Below, piece by piece: positions 41,351-53,785 of a stretch of DNA of 64,000 nucleotides (the stretch's first letter is position 1; each line of letters starts with the position of its first letter). Below the pieces are notes generated by a model. It had not been told where the DNA came from, searched no databases, and worked only from the letters and a program-made list of their open reading frames with translations. The DNA lies in contig JACONQ010000011.1 in NCBI GenBank assembly GCA_014281115.1, positions 124,001 through 188,000 on the forward strand. Direction: 5' to 3'. Source of the DNA: Laburnicola sp. R22_1. Lineage: Eukaryota; Ascomycota; Dothideomycetes; Pleosporales; Didymosphaeriaceae. The position numbers were made by a program, and so were the translations under genes.

Positions 41351-44300
41351 TCTTTATTATATCTAGTACGCGGAGTATAACGCCGTTGTTTGCCTCCTAA
41401 GGGAAGGCCTTAGGCCAAAGGAACCAGAGTATTCTAGTGACCAGGCTCGCTATAAACATAGAGCCGTCTTTCTTAGGCCCTACACTAAACACTTGCGTTT
41501 TGGGAGCTATAGTAGGCGTTACTAATAACAAGACTAGCGTTAAAACCATTATTAGTATCACATTATAGAGCGGATCGCCCAAATACTTTGCAAGGCATTG
41601 GCAAGCTGTCTAATAGTGCTCTAATATACCCTAGTCGCCTATCCTAAACACCTTCTCATGCTGCCAAAACCCATCCTTAACCAACTTCAGTATAGTGTTA
41701 AAGGGTATCGTGCAGCCAAAGTTAATCTTGCTCTTCTGTGGCAGCCAACGCTTTGCCTAGTGTTTAGCCTTAATAGCAGCGCGCTTGAGGCTACTAGGCC
41801 TTGCCGCGATTGCCAAAGCCGCAGGCGCTAATCCCACCAGCTAAGTGACCCTTTAGTAGCTAAGCTTCAATTAATACGAACCTGGCATGCACTTAATTCG
41901 ACACGTAAGCATAGCTACAGTTAACGCACTAATCTATTAGTCTTTGCTTATTAGCTTCACGCTAGTGTGGCTTATGGTAGCGCAGAGCACCAAAAACCAA
42001 GTCGCGTTCTGTAAGCAGAACAGCCTCCCTGCCATTCGTTTAAATCACATACAGCTGTCGTACAGGTCCTGCGTAAAGTCGCGTCGCGTTCTAGATAATA
42101 TAGCGGACGATAGTACGAGCTCTTCTAGGAAGGACAGCGAAAGGATTAGCTTGTACTCTCTACACCTAGTTAGCATCTTTGCAAGAACAGTTAAGGCACC
42201 TAAGATACTCACTCCCACAAGAAGGGATTCTCGGCCTATGTTTATCGCCTTACTTGCTCCCGCTAGTCTTCTAACAGCTGCAATATCCCCTAACCATTGC
42301 TTAATCTACAGCTTCGACTGCCTTTGTTTAGCGCTTAGTAACAGTGGTTAGTGACAAACGCGATTATCTAAGGCTTCCATAGTTCTTTAAAGACCTCCTT
42401 AAGGAACTTAGCAGCACTACTCGGCCCTTGTACCCTTAGTCCGCCAAGTTCGCTAAACCATACTTCGCTATAGTGGCTGGCCGCGACCTCTGGCCCATAG
42501 TAAAATGCAAGGGATGCTATATGCATTATTATGGGTCGTCTATTCTGGTGCTAAGGCCATTATACCAGGCTAAGGTTACCAGCACCTTGCAGGTCAAGCA
42601 CTCCAGAATTAATAAACGGCCATCCACCTTATTCAATGCCACTAATTATTCTAAGTAGTATAAGTACCGAGCCCATTAACGACCTTGGAAAGCCTGTGAA
42701 GCAGTAGCTTCCAAGTTAATTAATTGCGGACACCCCTTCTGCTAATGCGGCGCATAGCCCTTAGAAGCTAGCGGCCTTAAACTAAGTGTGGATACTGTTA
42801 ATCGCTGCTAAAAACAGGCTCGCAAAAGATAACAGAACACTAGAAAATATAGATAGTTAAAAGAATTAAAAAAGATGTGTGTAGCATTGTGGCTCTTTAA
42901 GGAAGAAACGTATTAACTAGAAGATAGGACTAAGGATAGCTAAGAAGCTCTGCCTATTATCGCTTAGTCTCAATACCTGCACTAAAAGCACCTGCTCCAT
43001 CCTAAAGGCATACTCTTCTTCTTATATCGCCCTCTCTACGCGCTGTCGCTCCCAAGCGAAAGGCCGTGATGATTTAGGATTGTTGGGGGTTAGCTGCCCT
43101 CTTAGATGCTACAGGAGGCGGTCTCGCTTGGCGGCTACACAAGGAGACAAAGCCCCATCGCGATTAGGCAATGTTAGAGCAGTGGTGGCGACGCCTTTTA
43201 TCGCAAGCAGATCGTTCGGTCCATGTCGAATGCTCCGCTTAATGTTGGAATAACCCTGGAAGTACCCATACTTTAGCACGCTTGCGCTGTTATGCTGATA
43301 GCTTATGTTTTCTTATATGATAGCGAGAAGATTGTCTATTAAGAATGCTAGTGGTTGGGGCAATAAGAAATTGCCATGTGCTGGGTAAAACGCCAGAGGA
43401 TAGAAGGTAAAGTCTCGCAATTCTTAAAACTCGCGGAGAACTATATTGCGGTTGGCCAGGAGACAGCGCGCTGGCTTGTTGCCTGGCTCTAGAGACCGCC
43501 CATCTAAGCAGTTGATGTCGACCGCCAGTGCGTACAATACGGTGTCAATATTGCCGAGGGCATATTTCTGCTCTAACTCCGTTCTCAGTTAATCCAACCT
43601 GCCGGTGAATAGGCTTTGGTAGTCATAGCTGGCGTGGGGGATGGCACTAGCTCCTGGTGCTTTACCGCCAGACCACTCGTTATATGTGACGCCATCCTCT
43701 ACCTTAATAGCATCTTCCTTAGAGTCAGACTCCTCCTTAACTGGCTGAAGTCAGGTCTCCTTTAGTACAGAACGCATCTGCTCAGTCGCTTTAATCTTAA
43801 TGTTTGCGCCGTAGTTATATGCGTGGAAGGCTAGCTAGTTCTCCGCCCAGAACGTATTCTGCGTGCTCTGCCTTACATATACAGGCCACTCTAGCATAAA
43901 CTTCTTCTAGAATATAGTCTACTTGTTAAAGGTAATCTTTTATATGTGTGGACTATTAAGTCTCTAAGACGGCTCTACACCCTCCCCTAAAAGCTCGCCA
44001 ATTAGGAATATTTGCTTAATGTATGAGGCTAAGAAGTTCGCGTAATAGTACTATAAGGCACTAGACTAAGATAGTCTCTCGCGACGTTTTCGAAGCTTAC
44101 CTCTTAATAGAAGCTCTTCTGGCGCGTTAGCGACAGGATGCATAACAATATACTAGGCCTCCCTTGTGGCCGCTATTACTAGCCAGAATGTCTAGTACTC
44201 TAGGTTAAACAACAATCCGTAGACATACTTGTTACTGTAGGAGGCTCGCCAGTTCTTAAAGCTAATGGTTATATTATTAAAGAATCGACTCGATGGTTAC

Positions 44301-44926
44301 GTGATTAGTTTTAGTGGCTGTCTAATAATTATAAGAAGGTTAAGGAAGAACGAAGGGATGTATTTGTTGTCTGGCGCAGCTACTTATAAGCCGGCTTTCC
44401 TACTTCTATAGTTGATTGTGTATCGCCTTTAGAGCATATTAATAGCTTTATCTCTATTAAAGGAGGCGCTCTTAGTTACTGCGATAAAGTCCTGCACTAC
44501 TATATAGTTAGTCGCCTCCTACAAGCCCATATATACACCTACCCTTTAGCTTATAGTCGCCCTTTGCGTAGTTAATCTTCTACAAATATTAGTTAGACGC
44601 CACAAGCATATGTTCTTTGTCGCCAAAACTGCCCTCGCTATAGTTATCCCTAAATTCGCCTTATAAGGCGTTATAGAGCCTATTGTTATCTTCCGAATCC
44701 TTATAAAGGCTACCATTGCTGTGTTGCTCGTTTATTAGTTGTGTTGTAGTGGTAGTAGGCAGTGAACTCGGCTGTACATCTATGTCTCAGAGTAGACTTA
44801 AGTTAAAAAATTTATAGTTAAATGCATCTATGTCTATTGTAGAACCTGCAGATACAATTCATTTTTACGACAAGAGGAGGCGAAGCGGTCGCCTATAGGA
44901 ACCGACAGTAGGATCTTATAATAACC
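41351..44926. other. Old RIP-decayed DNA, family not identified
   Basis: Peptide islands on the minus strand (for example WLPQKSKINFGCTIPFNTIL near 41.7 kb, NRLYNALQGEFRDNYSEGSF near 44.65 kb) are broken by many TAG and TAA codons. This indicates at least one former coding sequence running right to left. No transposase, RT or helicase motif could be recognised. 42882-43080 is AT-rich without islands. Confidence 0.4.
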
Positions 44927-44993
44927 GCTTGCCCCCAGGGGCAAGCCATAGGGGAAATTAATTCTAGGGACACTAATATATTACACGATGTCT
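44927..44993. repeat. Dispersed repeat with GC palindrome, copy 1
   Basis: Begins with the 20-bp palindrome GCTTGCCCCCAGGGGCAAGC (one central mismatch) and ends in GGGACACTAATATATTACAC. A similar arrangement lies in direct orientation at 47507-47643. Confidence 0.6.
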
Positions 44994-45264
44994 ATTCTCC
45001 ATATACACTAGCGCTAACTGTAATAGTTCTGGGCTAGGTGCTAGACTTTAACGTTAGAGCTTCTACGGCGGAAGTTGAGTTTATTTACAATTGTTATCTC
45101 CCACGTTTAGCCGAGGCTAATTGTCTTTAATATCCTAAGCTGGTGAGAGCGTTTAAAGAAAGGGATCTCAATAAATTTGTAGGCTAATAAGAGTCTGCAG
45201 CTAGAGAAGCCTGGCGCACTTAAGCTCTTTGCTATCTAGCCGCGCTCTTATAACAATGCTATTT

Positions 45265-47392
45265 TTAAAGATTGTTTAGCCTGTCCATAGTAAAGTTAAT
45301 TAATTCTCGGTTCTGCACCCCTGTTCGCAGTAATGTCCTTGCGTCCGACGCCACTTTCGACCCGTGCTTTAGTAATTGGGCCATGGCTCGCTCCTTTATG
45401 GATCCGTGCGTGCCTAATCCTTTTAAAACCCAGGGGAGGGGGGTACGCTTCTGTGCTGCCGCTAATACGTGGCCACCCAAGGCCTAAAACAACAGCTTAG
45501 TCTCTGCACACTATTCTTCTGCTAGATAGATAGTAGATGGCTGTTCGTCTTTGCTGTAACAATCCGGCACGTCTTTATGCTACTTAGAGATCTATTAATA
45601 AATAACTAGCTATATTATTAAGAGCAGCTGTTCGCCTGCGATTGTTAACTAAAGCGCTAGATTGTTCACAACTTCTAGGATCTAATAGATGGAATTCTGT
45701 ATAGTTTAGGCAACTATAGGCGGACTAATCTTATAAGTCCCCTCTAAAATAAGACCGGCCATGTACTTGTGCTGTAGAGTCGGCCCTACAAAGTTAGTGA
45801 CGATAGAAAGCATGTTTCTCCACACCTTATGGTTGAACCGTGCGCCGTAGGCGTCGCTGTCTCTGCTTGAATACTTGTAGAGATAGTGCTCTAGTGTAGT
45901 GCTAGTGAACTCTTTTGCGTTCTCACGTATGTGATTAAGGACTCCCTGCTAGAGGGCTCAAGACTTACTATTGGCCTTGTCGCCATACTTTGCTCGCAGC
46001 GCAGGAATTAGGTCTTTTTGTAGCGCGGGCTTGTTGTTGTCGCGGTCTAAGACCTTTTTAGGTTCTTTGTTCAGCCACTATACAACGTAAGACATTATAG
46101 TGCTTATTAGCTTTTCTTTCTACTTTGTAGTCTTTAGAAGCGCCTAAACGTTAATAAAGCGGCGTCCTGGCTTCAAAAGCACTAATTAACACAGGTTAAA
46201 GTACGCATTATCGCTTATGTTTAGGAAGAAGTCTCGTCACTGGGTATCTAAGGGATAGGGTTCCATGCCAGACTTAAGACCAGGATAGAACAGACTCTGC
46301 ACTTCATCTACACTTCGCACTTGCAGCAAGCTAGCCAGTTTGTTTCAGTTAGCTAGTTAAACATCTAGTCTATATTGGCCTTGGATCTCTAATGTAATTT
46401 TCATGACCTTGTTAAATACAGAGAACTAATACTAGGGTGTCGCTTAGCATAGGTGTATAGGGCAGCTTTGGACGCAAATTGCACTCATATTATCTATCCT
46501 GCAGCTTGCCATCCATTCAAATGTGGAAATATTAAAAGTCGCTTGCCCGATCGAGGTGCGGCACCATCTGGTGATTATTGGTCTCCAACTGAGATTTTTC
46601 CATAGCGTGGCTAGCCGTCGTACTGGGAACTTTACTCGACTGCTGAGCCTGAGTTTCTTCAGTATCTCCTGCTTGACTGACTTGTTCGAACCTTGAAACA
46701 GCTGGTCATTGTTAGATGCTAGGGTTGCTAGCTCGGTCCATATCTGGCCATGGTTATCCGGAAGGATAATGTCTTCTTAATTAGCACGAAGCTGGATCCG
46801 CAAGTGCGGCGGAAGCGTGTCTATTGTTTAGGTTAGCTTGTTGCCTTGGCTGGCACGTGCAGGGGCTAAAACCTTTGTTATAGATGCTGCACACCCACCA
46901 CCGCTCTTTCTCTGGCAACTAATAAAGTTATAGATACTCTTTAAAAGCTTCAACTCGATAGTGCCCTGCGATCAGCTCTGCCTTCCCCCTAATAACGCTC
47001 CCCCAATCTTTAAATAATAGCCACTTCGAATCGCCCTCAGCGCTTTTACCTGTACTAATAGTGGTCTTAGCCTAGCCCTCCTCTTTTAGGTGGTCTAGCA
47101 TCTACTGTATATGCGCCTTAGAACAAGCAACCTACAACTAGTAGCTTGTGCCTCGCCAAAAAACGCCTGCCTTGTTAAAGATCTGGCAGAGGCGACGCTT
47201 ATAGGCTTGGTTAATGGGCCTGTTAACACTAATACTCCATTCCGAGGTGAGTGCGTCGATTGGAAATCTGGCTGTTACTAGTAGGTACGGCGCAGCTTAG
47301 TTGTAGATAGAGTCTGCCTCCCTAATTTCCTTACCAGCTGTACGTTGCCTTTTCCCTATTTTAGTAGAGACGTTCACGCCTTTGCGCTTCAT
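45265..47392 (-). pseudogene. RIP-decayed gene with ParB-like motif
   Basis: A candidate start at 47392 (MKRKGVNVSTKIGKRQRTAG) is followed by long readable peptide interrupted by TAG and TAA: PINQAYKRRLCQIFNKAGVF, then RGKAELIAGHYRVEAFKEYL near 46.95 kb, followed by LPEKERWWVC. The GH-RVEA pattern resembles the GxRR/GHRR-EA box of ParB/Srx-fold domains, with the second His apparently RIP-changed to Tyr. Further peptide (LYSLASNNDQLFQGSN-like) lies near 46.7 kb, and a 71-codon open frame is at 45265-45480. The last part is in another frame, so an intron or indel intervenes. The product family and function are unknown. I call it ParB-like only on that motif. Confidence 0.45.
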
Positions 47393-47506
47393 CGCAGTTT
47401 CGCTTTTGTTAGGGTAGAGCGTTTAGGTAGAGGGGTGTCTGGGAAGATAAGAGGTTATTTATAATTAGGTTAAGAGTCCGCGAATTAGCATTCTTAGCAC
47501 AGACCT

Positions 47507-47643
47507 CTTGCCCCTAGGGGCAAGCGATGCCGAGGCCTGTCGACCCCCACCAGCTTTTCCCGTTAGGGGTGGCTTCCGTTCTTTGCCCCCAGGGGCAACC
47601 TAACCCTACCTTAGAGGTACGGTTTAGGGACATAGTATATTAT
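47507..47643. repeat. Dispersed repeat with GC palindromes, copy 2
   Basis: Contains CTTGCCCCTAGGGGCAAG (47507-47524), a related hairpin with core GCCCCCAGGGGC near 47581 and the terminal word AGGGACATAGTATATTATAC (ends 47643). It lies just upstream of the decayed ParB-like gene, as copy 1 may lie upstream of another decayed gene. Confidence 0.6.
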
Positions 47644-48480
47644 ACTTTATACTCTTCTATTCCTCTTTACTCTTTATTATTATTTTTTCTTTAATTTTTT
47701 ATTTTCTTATTTTCTACTACTCTCTCTTACTATAATCTTTTCTATTTTCTATTTAACTTTAACTTTAATAAAATCTTTCTACTTTTTAAACTTTTATTTT
47801 ATTTTATTTATATCTCTTTTACTTTTTCTTGTGTATATTTCTTTTATCTTCTCTTTCTATATTATGTTTTTTTGTCTTTTCTTTATTTTCTTTCATTTCT
47901 AAACTCTAAACTTTCTTTCTAACTCTTTACTTACTTTTAACTTATATTACTTTCTTATAACTCTTTCTTATAAACTTTAATTATCTTTTTACTTAAAAAC
48001 TCTACCTCTCTTTATACTTAAAAACCCTAATCCTCTTTTTATATTAAAATTCTAATTCTTTCCCTATATTAAACTCCTAACTCTCTCTATACTAAAAACG
48101 CTAATACTCTCTATACTTAAAAACTCTAACTCTTTCTTATCTATTTTATATATAATTTTTCTTTTTTTTTCTTTACTATTTATTATATTATATTCTTAAC
48201 TTAATAAATTTTTTTCCTAATTTTATATTCCTTTATTTTCTATAATCTTACCTATCTTCTTTTACTTTATTCTATTTTACTTTTTTATATTTTATATTAC
48301 TTAATAACTCTATAAAACTCTCTATTCTCTTACTCTATTCTATTCTATTATTCTATTCTATTACTCTATTTTACTACGCTATTCTGCCTTATATTTTATA
48401 CTATACTATTAATCTATTTTTAGCTTATCTTCTATACGCGACCTATATAAAAACGCTTATTATAAAAAAACATAATCTTA
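47640..48480. repeat. Polypyrimidine, AT-rich low-complexity block with degenerate 30-bp repeats
   Basis: The plus strand is almost entirely T, C and A with very little G. Between about 47990 and 48140 a degenerate unit of about 30 bp (TATACTTAAAAACTCTAACTC-like, some copies with AAAAACCCTAATCC) repeats several times. CCCTAA words recall telomere repeat sequence but are not in perfect tandem. It separates the ParB-like relic from the helicase relics. Confidence 0.7.
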
Positions 48481-48559
48481 TAATCTAATATTATTCTTTT
48501 ACTACACTAATTAATGCTAATCTCTTAAATATTATTACGTTCTCTACTCTACTACTAAT

Positions 48560-51500
48560 CGCGTTATCTAATAAAACTCTCCTGCCAAATTATTACTTTT
48601 AACTATTTCTAACACTCGCTTCTTTCCTAAAAACGCAACTAACGTCTGCCCCGCTTCCGAATTGTCTACTCTAAATCTCGCTAATCGTGCTGTTTACTAC
48701 TCTCCTACTTTAGTGTACCCTAATGCCACGCCTATTAACCCGCCTACTAACACCCCTCTGTGCTAACAATTCCCGTCTTTTGCTCTCTAATACCGCCCGT
48801 AACTATTTCTCTCCCACTAGTTACATATCTCCTGCGGCACCCCGCACTAAAAATACCCTAAATAACTCTTAAACTTTATCTGCTTCTCGATTATCTTAAT
48901 TACTTCTTTTGTACTTTGGCTTTTCTATTGCCAATACTACTATATATTATGCTTACTTTGTCTATCCCCCGCCGCCTTATATATCCCGCATTAATTCGCC
49001 CACTATACTAACTACCTACGCAACCACTCTACGTCCGTAAACTTCTATTGCTGCTACTAGATTAATGTCTGCCGCAGGTCTTATCGCTTTTGCTCCTACT
49101 ACTAAAACGCTTACTGCGCCTTTTTACCTCTTATCTTAACTATATCTATCTTGTTATTATTACTACTATCTTTGCTGCTATCCTCTTTTATCTCTTTATT
49201 TACTTCTCTGTATATATTATATCTCTCCTTCTTTTTTTTTATATTACTCTTGGCCCTCTTACCTATCTAAATACGCGTCTAACACTTGTCTTTAGCACCT
49301 TATTATTAACTCTTCCCCTTTTATAAATAACCGAACCAATTACTATTCTGCCTTAGTTGGCTTATTATCACACGCTCGTTTATCCCCTTCCTGCCCTATA
49401 ATAATAGCCTCGCTTTGTAATCTATCTTGCCCTGCCCTACTACTCTCTTATGCGTAATCTAATATTGTCCGCGGCTAATCTATATAAATAATGCACTGGA
49501 TGTTAGGTATATCTACTCCTATCCCTAATACGCTTATTGCTATAATTACCCGCTATTTACCAGCTATAAAATCTATTAATATGCTTACTTTGCCTACTAC
49601 GTTATAATAATACACATTGTATGCTAACTTCTTTGCTAACTTCTTAACCTTTGGCACAGAATTGCTATATATTACCACCTTGCCAGTTTAGTACTATCTT
49701 AACTTCCGCCGCGTTATCTTTACTATAACGGCCTCTATATCCTCTTTTATTAATGCCTTATCTACCTTAACTACCTAATATGCCACGTTTATTTGTGTTG
49801 TCCTTGCTTACAATATCTTAACCTAATTTTGCTCGAAATGTATCTGTTAAAAAAACTTGCCCTTTTTACTTAGTAGTAATATTGCTGTTAACAATACTAT
49901 CTACGTTTTAGCAGCTACTAACTTGCCTAACTAGTGCATCTGCTTGCGGAATGTGTACCGCTAGTTTAATATAATATAACACTTATTAATTACAATCTAG
50001 TCTAACTACCGTGTTGCCTATAACTAGTTTAAAAACGTTATAAACTCCTCTTCCACTACTAACTTAGGCGTTACTAATACTACCGCGGCTATATTAGGTA
50101 AATAGCGTTCCTCCTATACTGCATACAATATTCCTAATAACTTGCACTACTATATTATGTCTCTCTATAACGCAATTAATAGAATTATAATAATAGTAGT
50201 TCCGCTCTACTCTGCCTACGCCGGCAATATAAATAACAAACTCTTCCCACTGCCTATTAGCATTATGGCCATAATAGGGCTCTTGCCTGTAATAATGGCG
50301 TTAATGGCTTCTTTCTGCACGCTATAGAACTTCGCTATTCTACTTATTATCTGCTTTAACTACGCTGTTGTGTCTATCTTTCTTAATCGCCTCTATTAAT
50401 TAATCCTCGCCTTGTTCACTTCGCTCTTAAACAGCGCTCTCTTTTGCTTTTTGCTTATTGTCTTTTCTATATTAGCTTAGAACCCTAAAAATTAATGCTA
50501 ATCTATGCTCGACGTCTAGAACTACTATTACTTATCTATTACCGCCCTGGCTTGCTTTATAATCTCTTACGCGTATATTAATCCTATAACGTGCGCGGTA
50601 TATTCTGCCTACTTATTGGCAATTAATGCGCCTATATTCTTTTTATTCCACTTCTTATTCTTGTCTTTCTCTTCTATCTAAAATGCTGCGGATTTACGTA
50701 AAAATTGCTGGCTTATACTAATGGCAATCTTGCGGTATACGGCAATTGTTAACTTCTATTCTATTCTAATCTAGCTCTTACGCTTTAATGCCTCCCGCAA
50801 CCTCTCTATTATTTACTTACGTCTATTAGGGTCTATTAGCCATATGTGTAATAACACGCTCTCCTTTTCCCATACTAACGCCTCTAACTGCTACTAGAAC
50901 AGCAACACTAACTATATATACAACACTACTAACTTGCCTACCTTATACGATAAATATTAATAAATAATCTTAATGTCGCCGCTAATATTATATCCCTTAT
51001 AGTAACGTGTTATAAGCACTACTATATTGTTCTTAATAAATATATTACGGTGCCCCCTTTTATAGTATTGCTATGCCAGACGCTTATTATTTCTAGTCCT
51101 CTTGCTAGCTGTTCGCCTATAATATACATTAACACAGCTAACTTCTTCTAGAACTTAATAATGCGCCCTATATACTACTTAACAGCCTCTTAGTCTACCC
51201 CTAAACGCGTTCCTAGCTTTATAAACCTGTCCTAAATGCTGGCATCTCTTTCTACCCACTTAAATAACTACCTCTCTTTATCTATAGGCATACAGGTGCG
51301 ATAGTCCTTTAAAAAAATTCTATTTAGGCTACTTATTAGTTGGGTTATCTTGTATACTCTCCCACAGGACGCTAGGTATAAAATTAGCGGCCTTACTAGT
51401 ACCGAACATTAACTCCTCTACTAATAACTACTAGCTTTTAGTCGCCAACCTGTGCACTATACTGCGGAACTAGGCCATATTAAACTACAACCCCTTATAC

Positions 51501-52930
51501 AATAACTCGTCCCTGCCTATCTACTTAATATGGCTGCGCGACGTTATGTTATAATAGATCTTTAACCTATACGTTCGCAAATCCAACATTTACTACATAG
51601 GTCCGTGGCTGCCTCGCACTATAAACTTGTCTATTATCTCCTGCACAAACTATAAACACCCCTTGGGCTGGCGCGGGCGCGGGCGGCTGCTGTCGCTTTC
51701 GTACGCGCTATTGTTGTCGAACTCGTCCTTATTCTTATCTAATAGTTTGGATAACTTTAACGCCTATTGCACAACTATAAAACGGGCCACTTTAATAACT
51801 ACTAACAATATTGGCGGATACTACTTAGGGCCCTTCTACCTATCCTCCTTAACGCCCAACACTACTAACGCACACACTAATAAACTATTATACTCCTTAC
51901 GTATAATAGACTAGTTTAATAACGCGATATAAAACTCTAAACATGCCTTCTAAATTTTTAATAACTTCTTAGGCTTACTGCGCTTAGCACCTTCTGCCTA
52001 ACACTACTCCTTCCTAGCGTCTCCCTTCTCTATTAACTTATCTACGTCCTCTGTTAACTCCTCTATTATCTCCTTATCCCTATCCCCTATCTCTTCTTCT
52101 ACTTCTTCTTCTTCTTCTTCTTTTTCTTCTTCTTTTACCGCCTCCCCCTCTACTTGCCTCTCTGCCTATTAGACTAACACCTTCTATGCCTCCTACTACT
52201 AGCGCGTAAACTAATATTAGGGGCTCTTCTATATATACTCCTTCTGCGTGCGTGTAAAAAACATTAATATCTGCTACTATAGCCACGCGTACTTAATAAT
52301 GGCCTCCTTGTCTATATATAGCTGCAACAGCTAGAACCGCGTCTAGTGCTTCTTTGTTTAAATCGCCTCTAATCGCATAAACACGCTAATGCGGTGAATA
52401 ATAGACACCTAGCTAAACCGCGCTAACCTATCTATAGCCGCCCAAATCGCTGCTTTTACTAGCTCTGCCTCCTTATCTTTCCTAGAATTAGCGTTAGCAA
52501 TGGGCTCTTTAACGCACGCTAATAAATTAGGCCTCTCTATGCCCACTAAATATAGTAGCCACTACGTTCGCTCTAACCACAGGTTTACCTTGTCTCTTTT
52601 ACTATCTTAGATAGTGTTCTACGCCCGCCTCTTAATATTCTCCTACGCTTTAGCCATCTACTTGCCTACCTGCGCCCATGCTGCATTACTATCTATGGGT
52701 ATAGTGTTAGGGCCGCCTTTGCTAGGCTGCCGCACCTTAAAATACTATAAACCCTAGCCCTAGATAAAAATTGCTGGCAATAAACAATCTAGGAACTATT
52801 ACTAATGCGGTCGCGTATCTTCTTCGCCTCTAATTAACTTAGATGGCCACTTTTGTCTGTTGGCGACTAATTATAGGCGTCTCTCTAATAGTTCTTTATT
52901 ACGCGCTTGCTTCGGAATATCTAATAGTAA
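48560..52930 (-). pseudogene. Telomere-linked RecQ-like helicase, copy 1, RIP-destroyed
   Basis: Read on the minus strand, helicase motifs are recognisable through the damage. Motif I GSGKSLLFILPA is at about 50220-50252. Motif II appears as VINKCY at about 49976-49996, where DECH is expected (every change is G->A or C->T). Motifs V/VI read GIGVDIPNIQCIIYID*PRT and ESSRAGQD at 49420-49560. The N-terminal region (about 51.6 kb) has the GCLQFVQE...DLRTYGLK-type segment of fungal telomere-associated helicases. A stretch near 51.0 kb reads SNTIKGG..NIFIKD and VFITRYYKGYN. Stops are TAG and TAA at expected Trp and Gln. Such genes are known next to telomeres in many fungi. No function remains. Confidence 0.85.
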
Positions 52931-53785
52931 TACTTTGGCTTAATTTAACATATTAACCTATTTATATACACTAGTAACTACTATATAGGCTTAATAATCT
53001 GGCTAGGCACCTCTAATTCGCTAGCATACTCGATTAACTTAGTCTAGCTGCAGACCTCGTCTGCTATTAATTTGGCCTACTTGCGTCTAATAGGGTGGGC
53101 ACGCTGCAAATAACTTACTACTTAACTAGGCAATACTACGTGCCTACACTCTTAATATATAAGTAATAAATACTTAGCTAAATGCTTAAAATAATTGTCT
53201 GCAATAGGTTTCTCTACTATAATAGCGGCGATAGAATGGCTTACGGCGGACTAGTGCTAATAATAGGTAACAATAATAGGTATAATAATGGGTTATAGGT
53301 GCGCGCGAATAGGAAACAGCTATATATATAAAATATATTAATTCTACAGCCTTATTTACTACGTATACTATATATAGCCCTAGTCTTCTCTATTCTACTA
53401 TGCGACTAAACGCATATTTGGGTTTCGTGGTTGCAACTTATTATCTTAGAACGTCCTCTAACCTTGGATAGTTAACGTTCGCTACATTCTCGCGGCCTTA
53501 CTAGCTTAACCCTAACTATAAACACTAAACCCTAATATCCTTAATTACACGCGTTCTATACGCGAAAATAAGTTATATAATACAACCTACTACGCTAAAT
53601 AATATATTTAAATTTTAGCTCTATTAGCCTATAGGAACCTAACAACACTAACCCCTTAAAGTTAACAATATAGAGCCTATGTACCTGTATCTACGCAGAG
53701 GAACAAATATTTTATTACTAACAAATCTAAAATAAAAACGATATGGAGGGCTGGATATTATTAACGCTCTGGGATAGGCCTTATC
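52931..53785. other. Decayed AT-rich DNA between helicase copies
   Basis: Sequence no longer aligns by eye with the corresponding part of copy 2. It may be the 5' part or promoter of copy 1. No motif recognised. Confidence 0.45.

Noticed and set aside
45265..45487. Plus-strand 71-codon frame at 45272-45487
   Set aside because: Antisense of a better-looking minus-strand frame within the decayed ParB-like gene; no motif.
47990..48140. Interstitial telomere array (CCCTAA)n
   Set aside because: CCCTAA words are single and embedded in a degenerate 30-bp unit, never in perfect tandem.
49090..50327. Hydrophobic plus-strand open frames resembling membrane proteins
   Set aside because: They are antisense to the RIP-mutated helicase; T-rich DNA gives Leu/Ile/Phe-rich shadows.
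52080..52286. Arg/Lys-rich minus-strand open frame (RRRKRRRRRRSRRRD-like)
   Set aside because: It is the translation of a CTT/CTC-rich stretch in helicase copy 1; low complexity, no support as a gene of its own.
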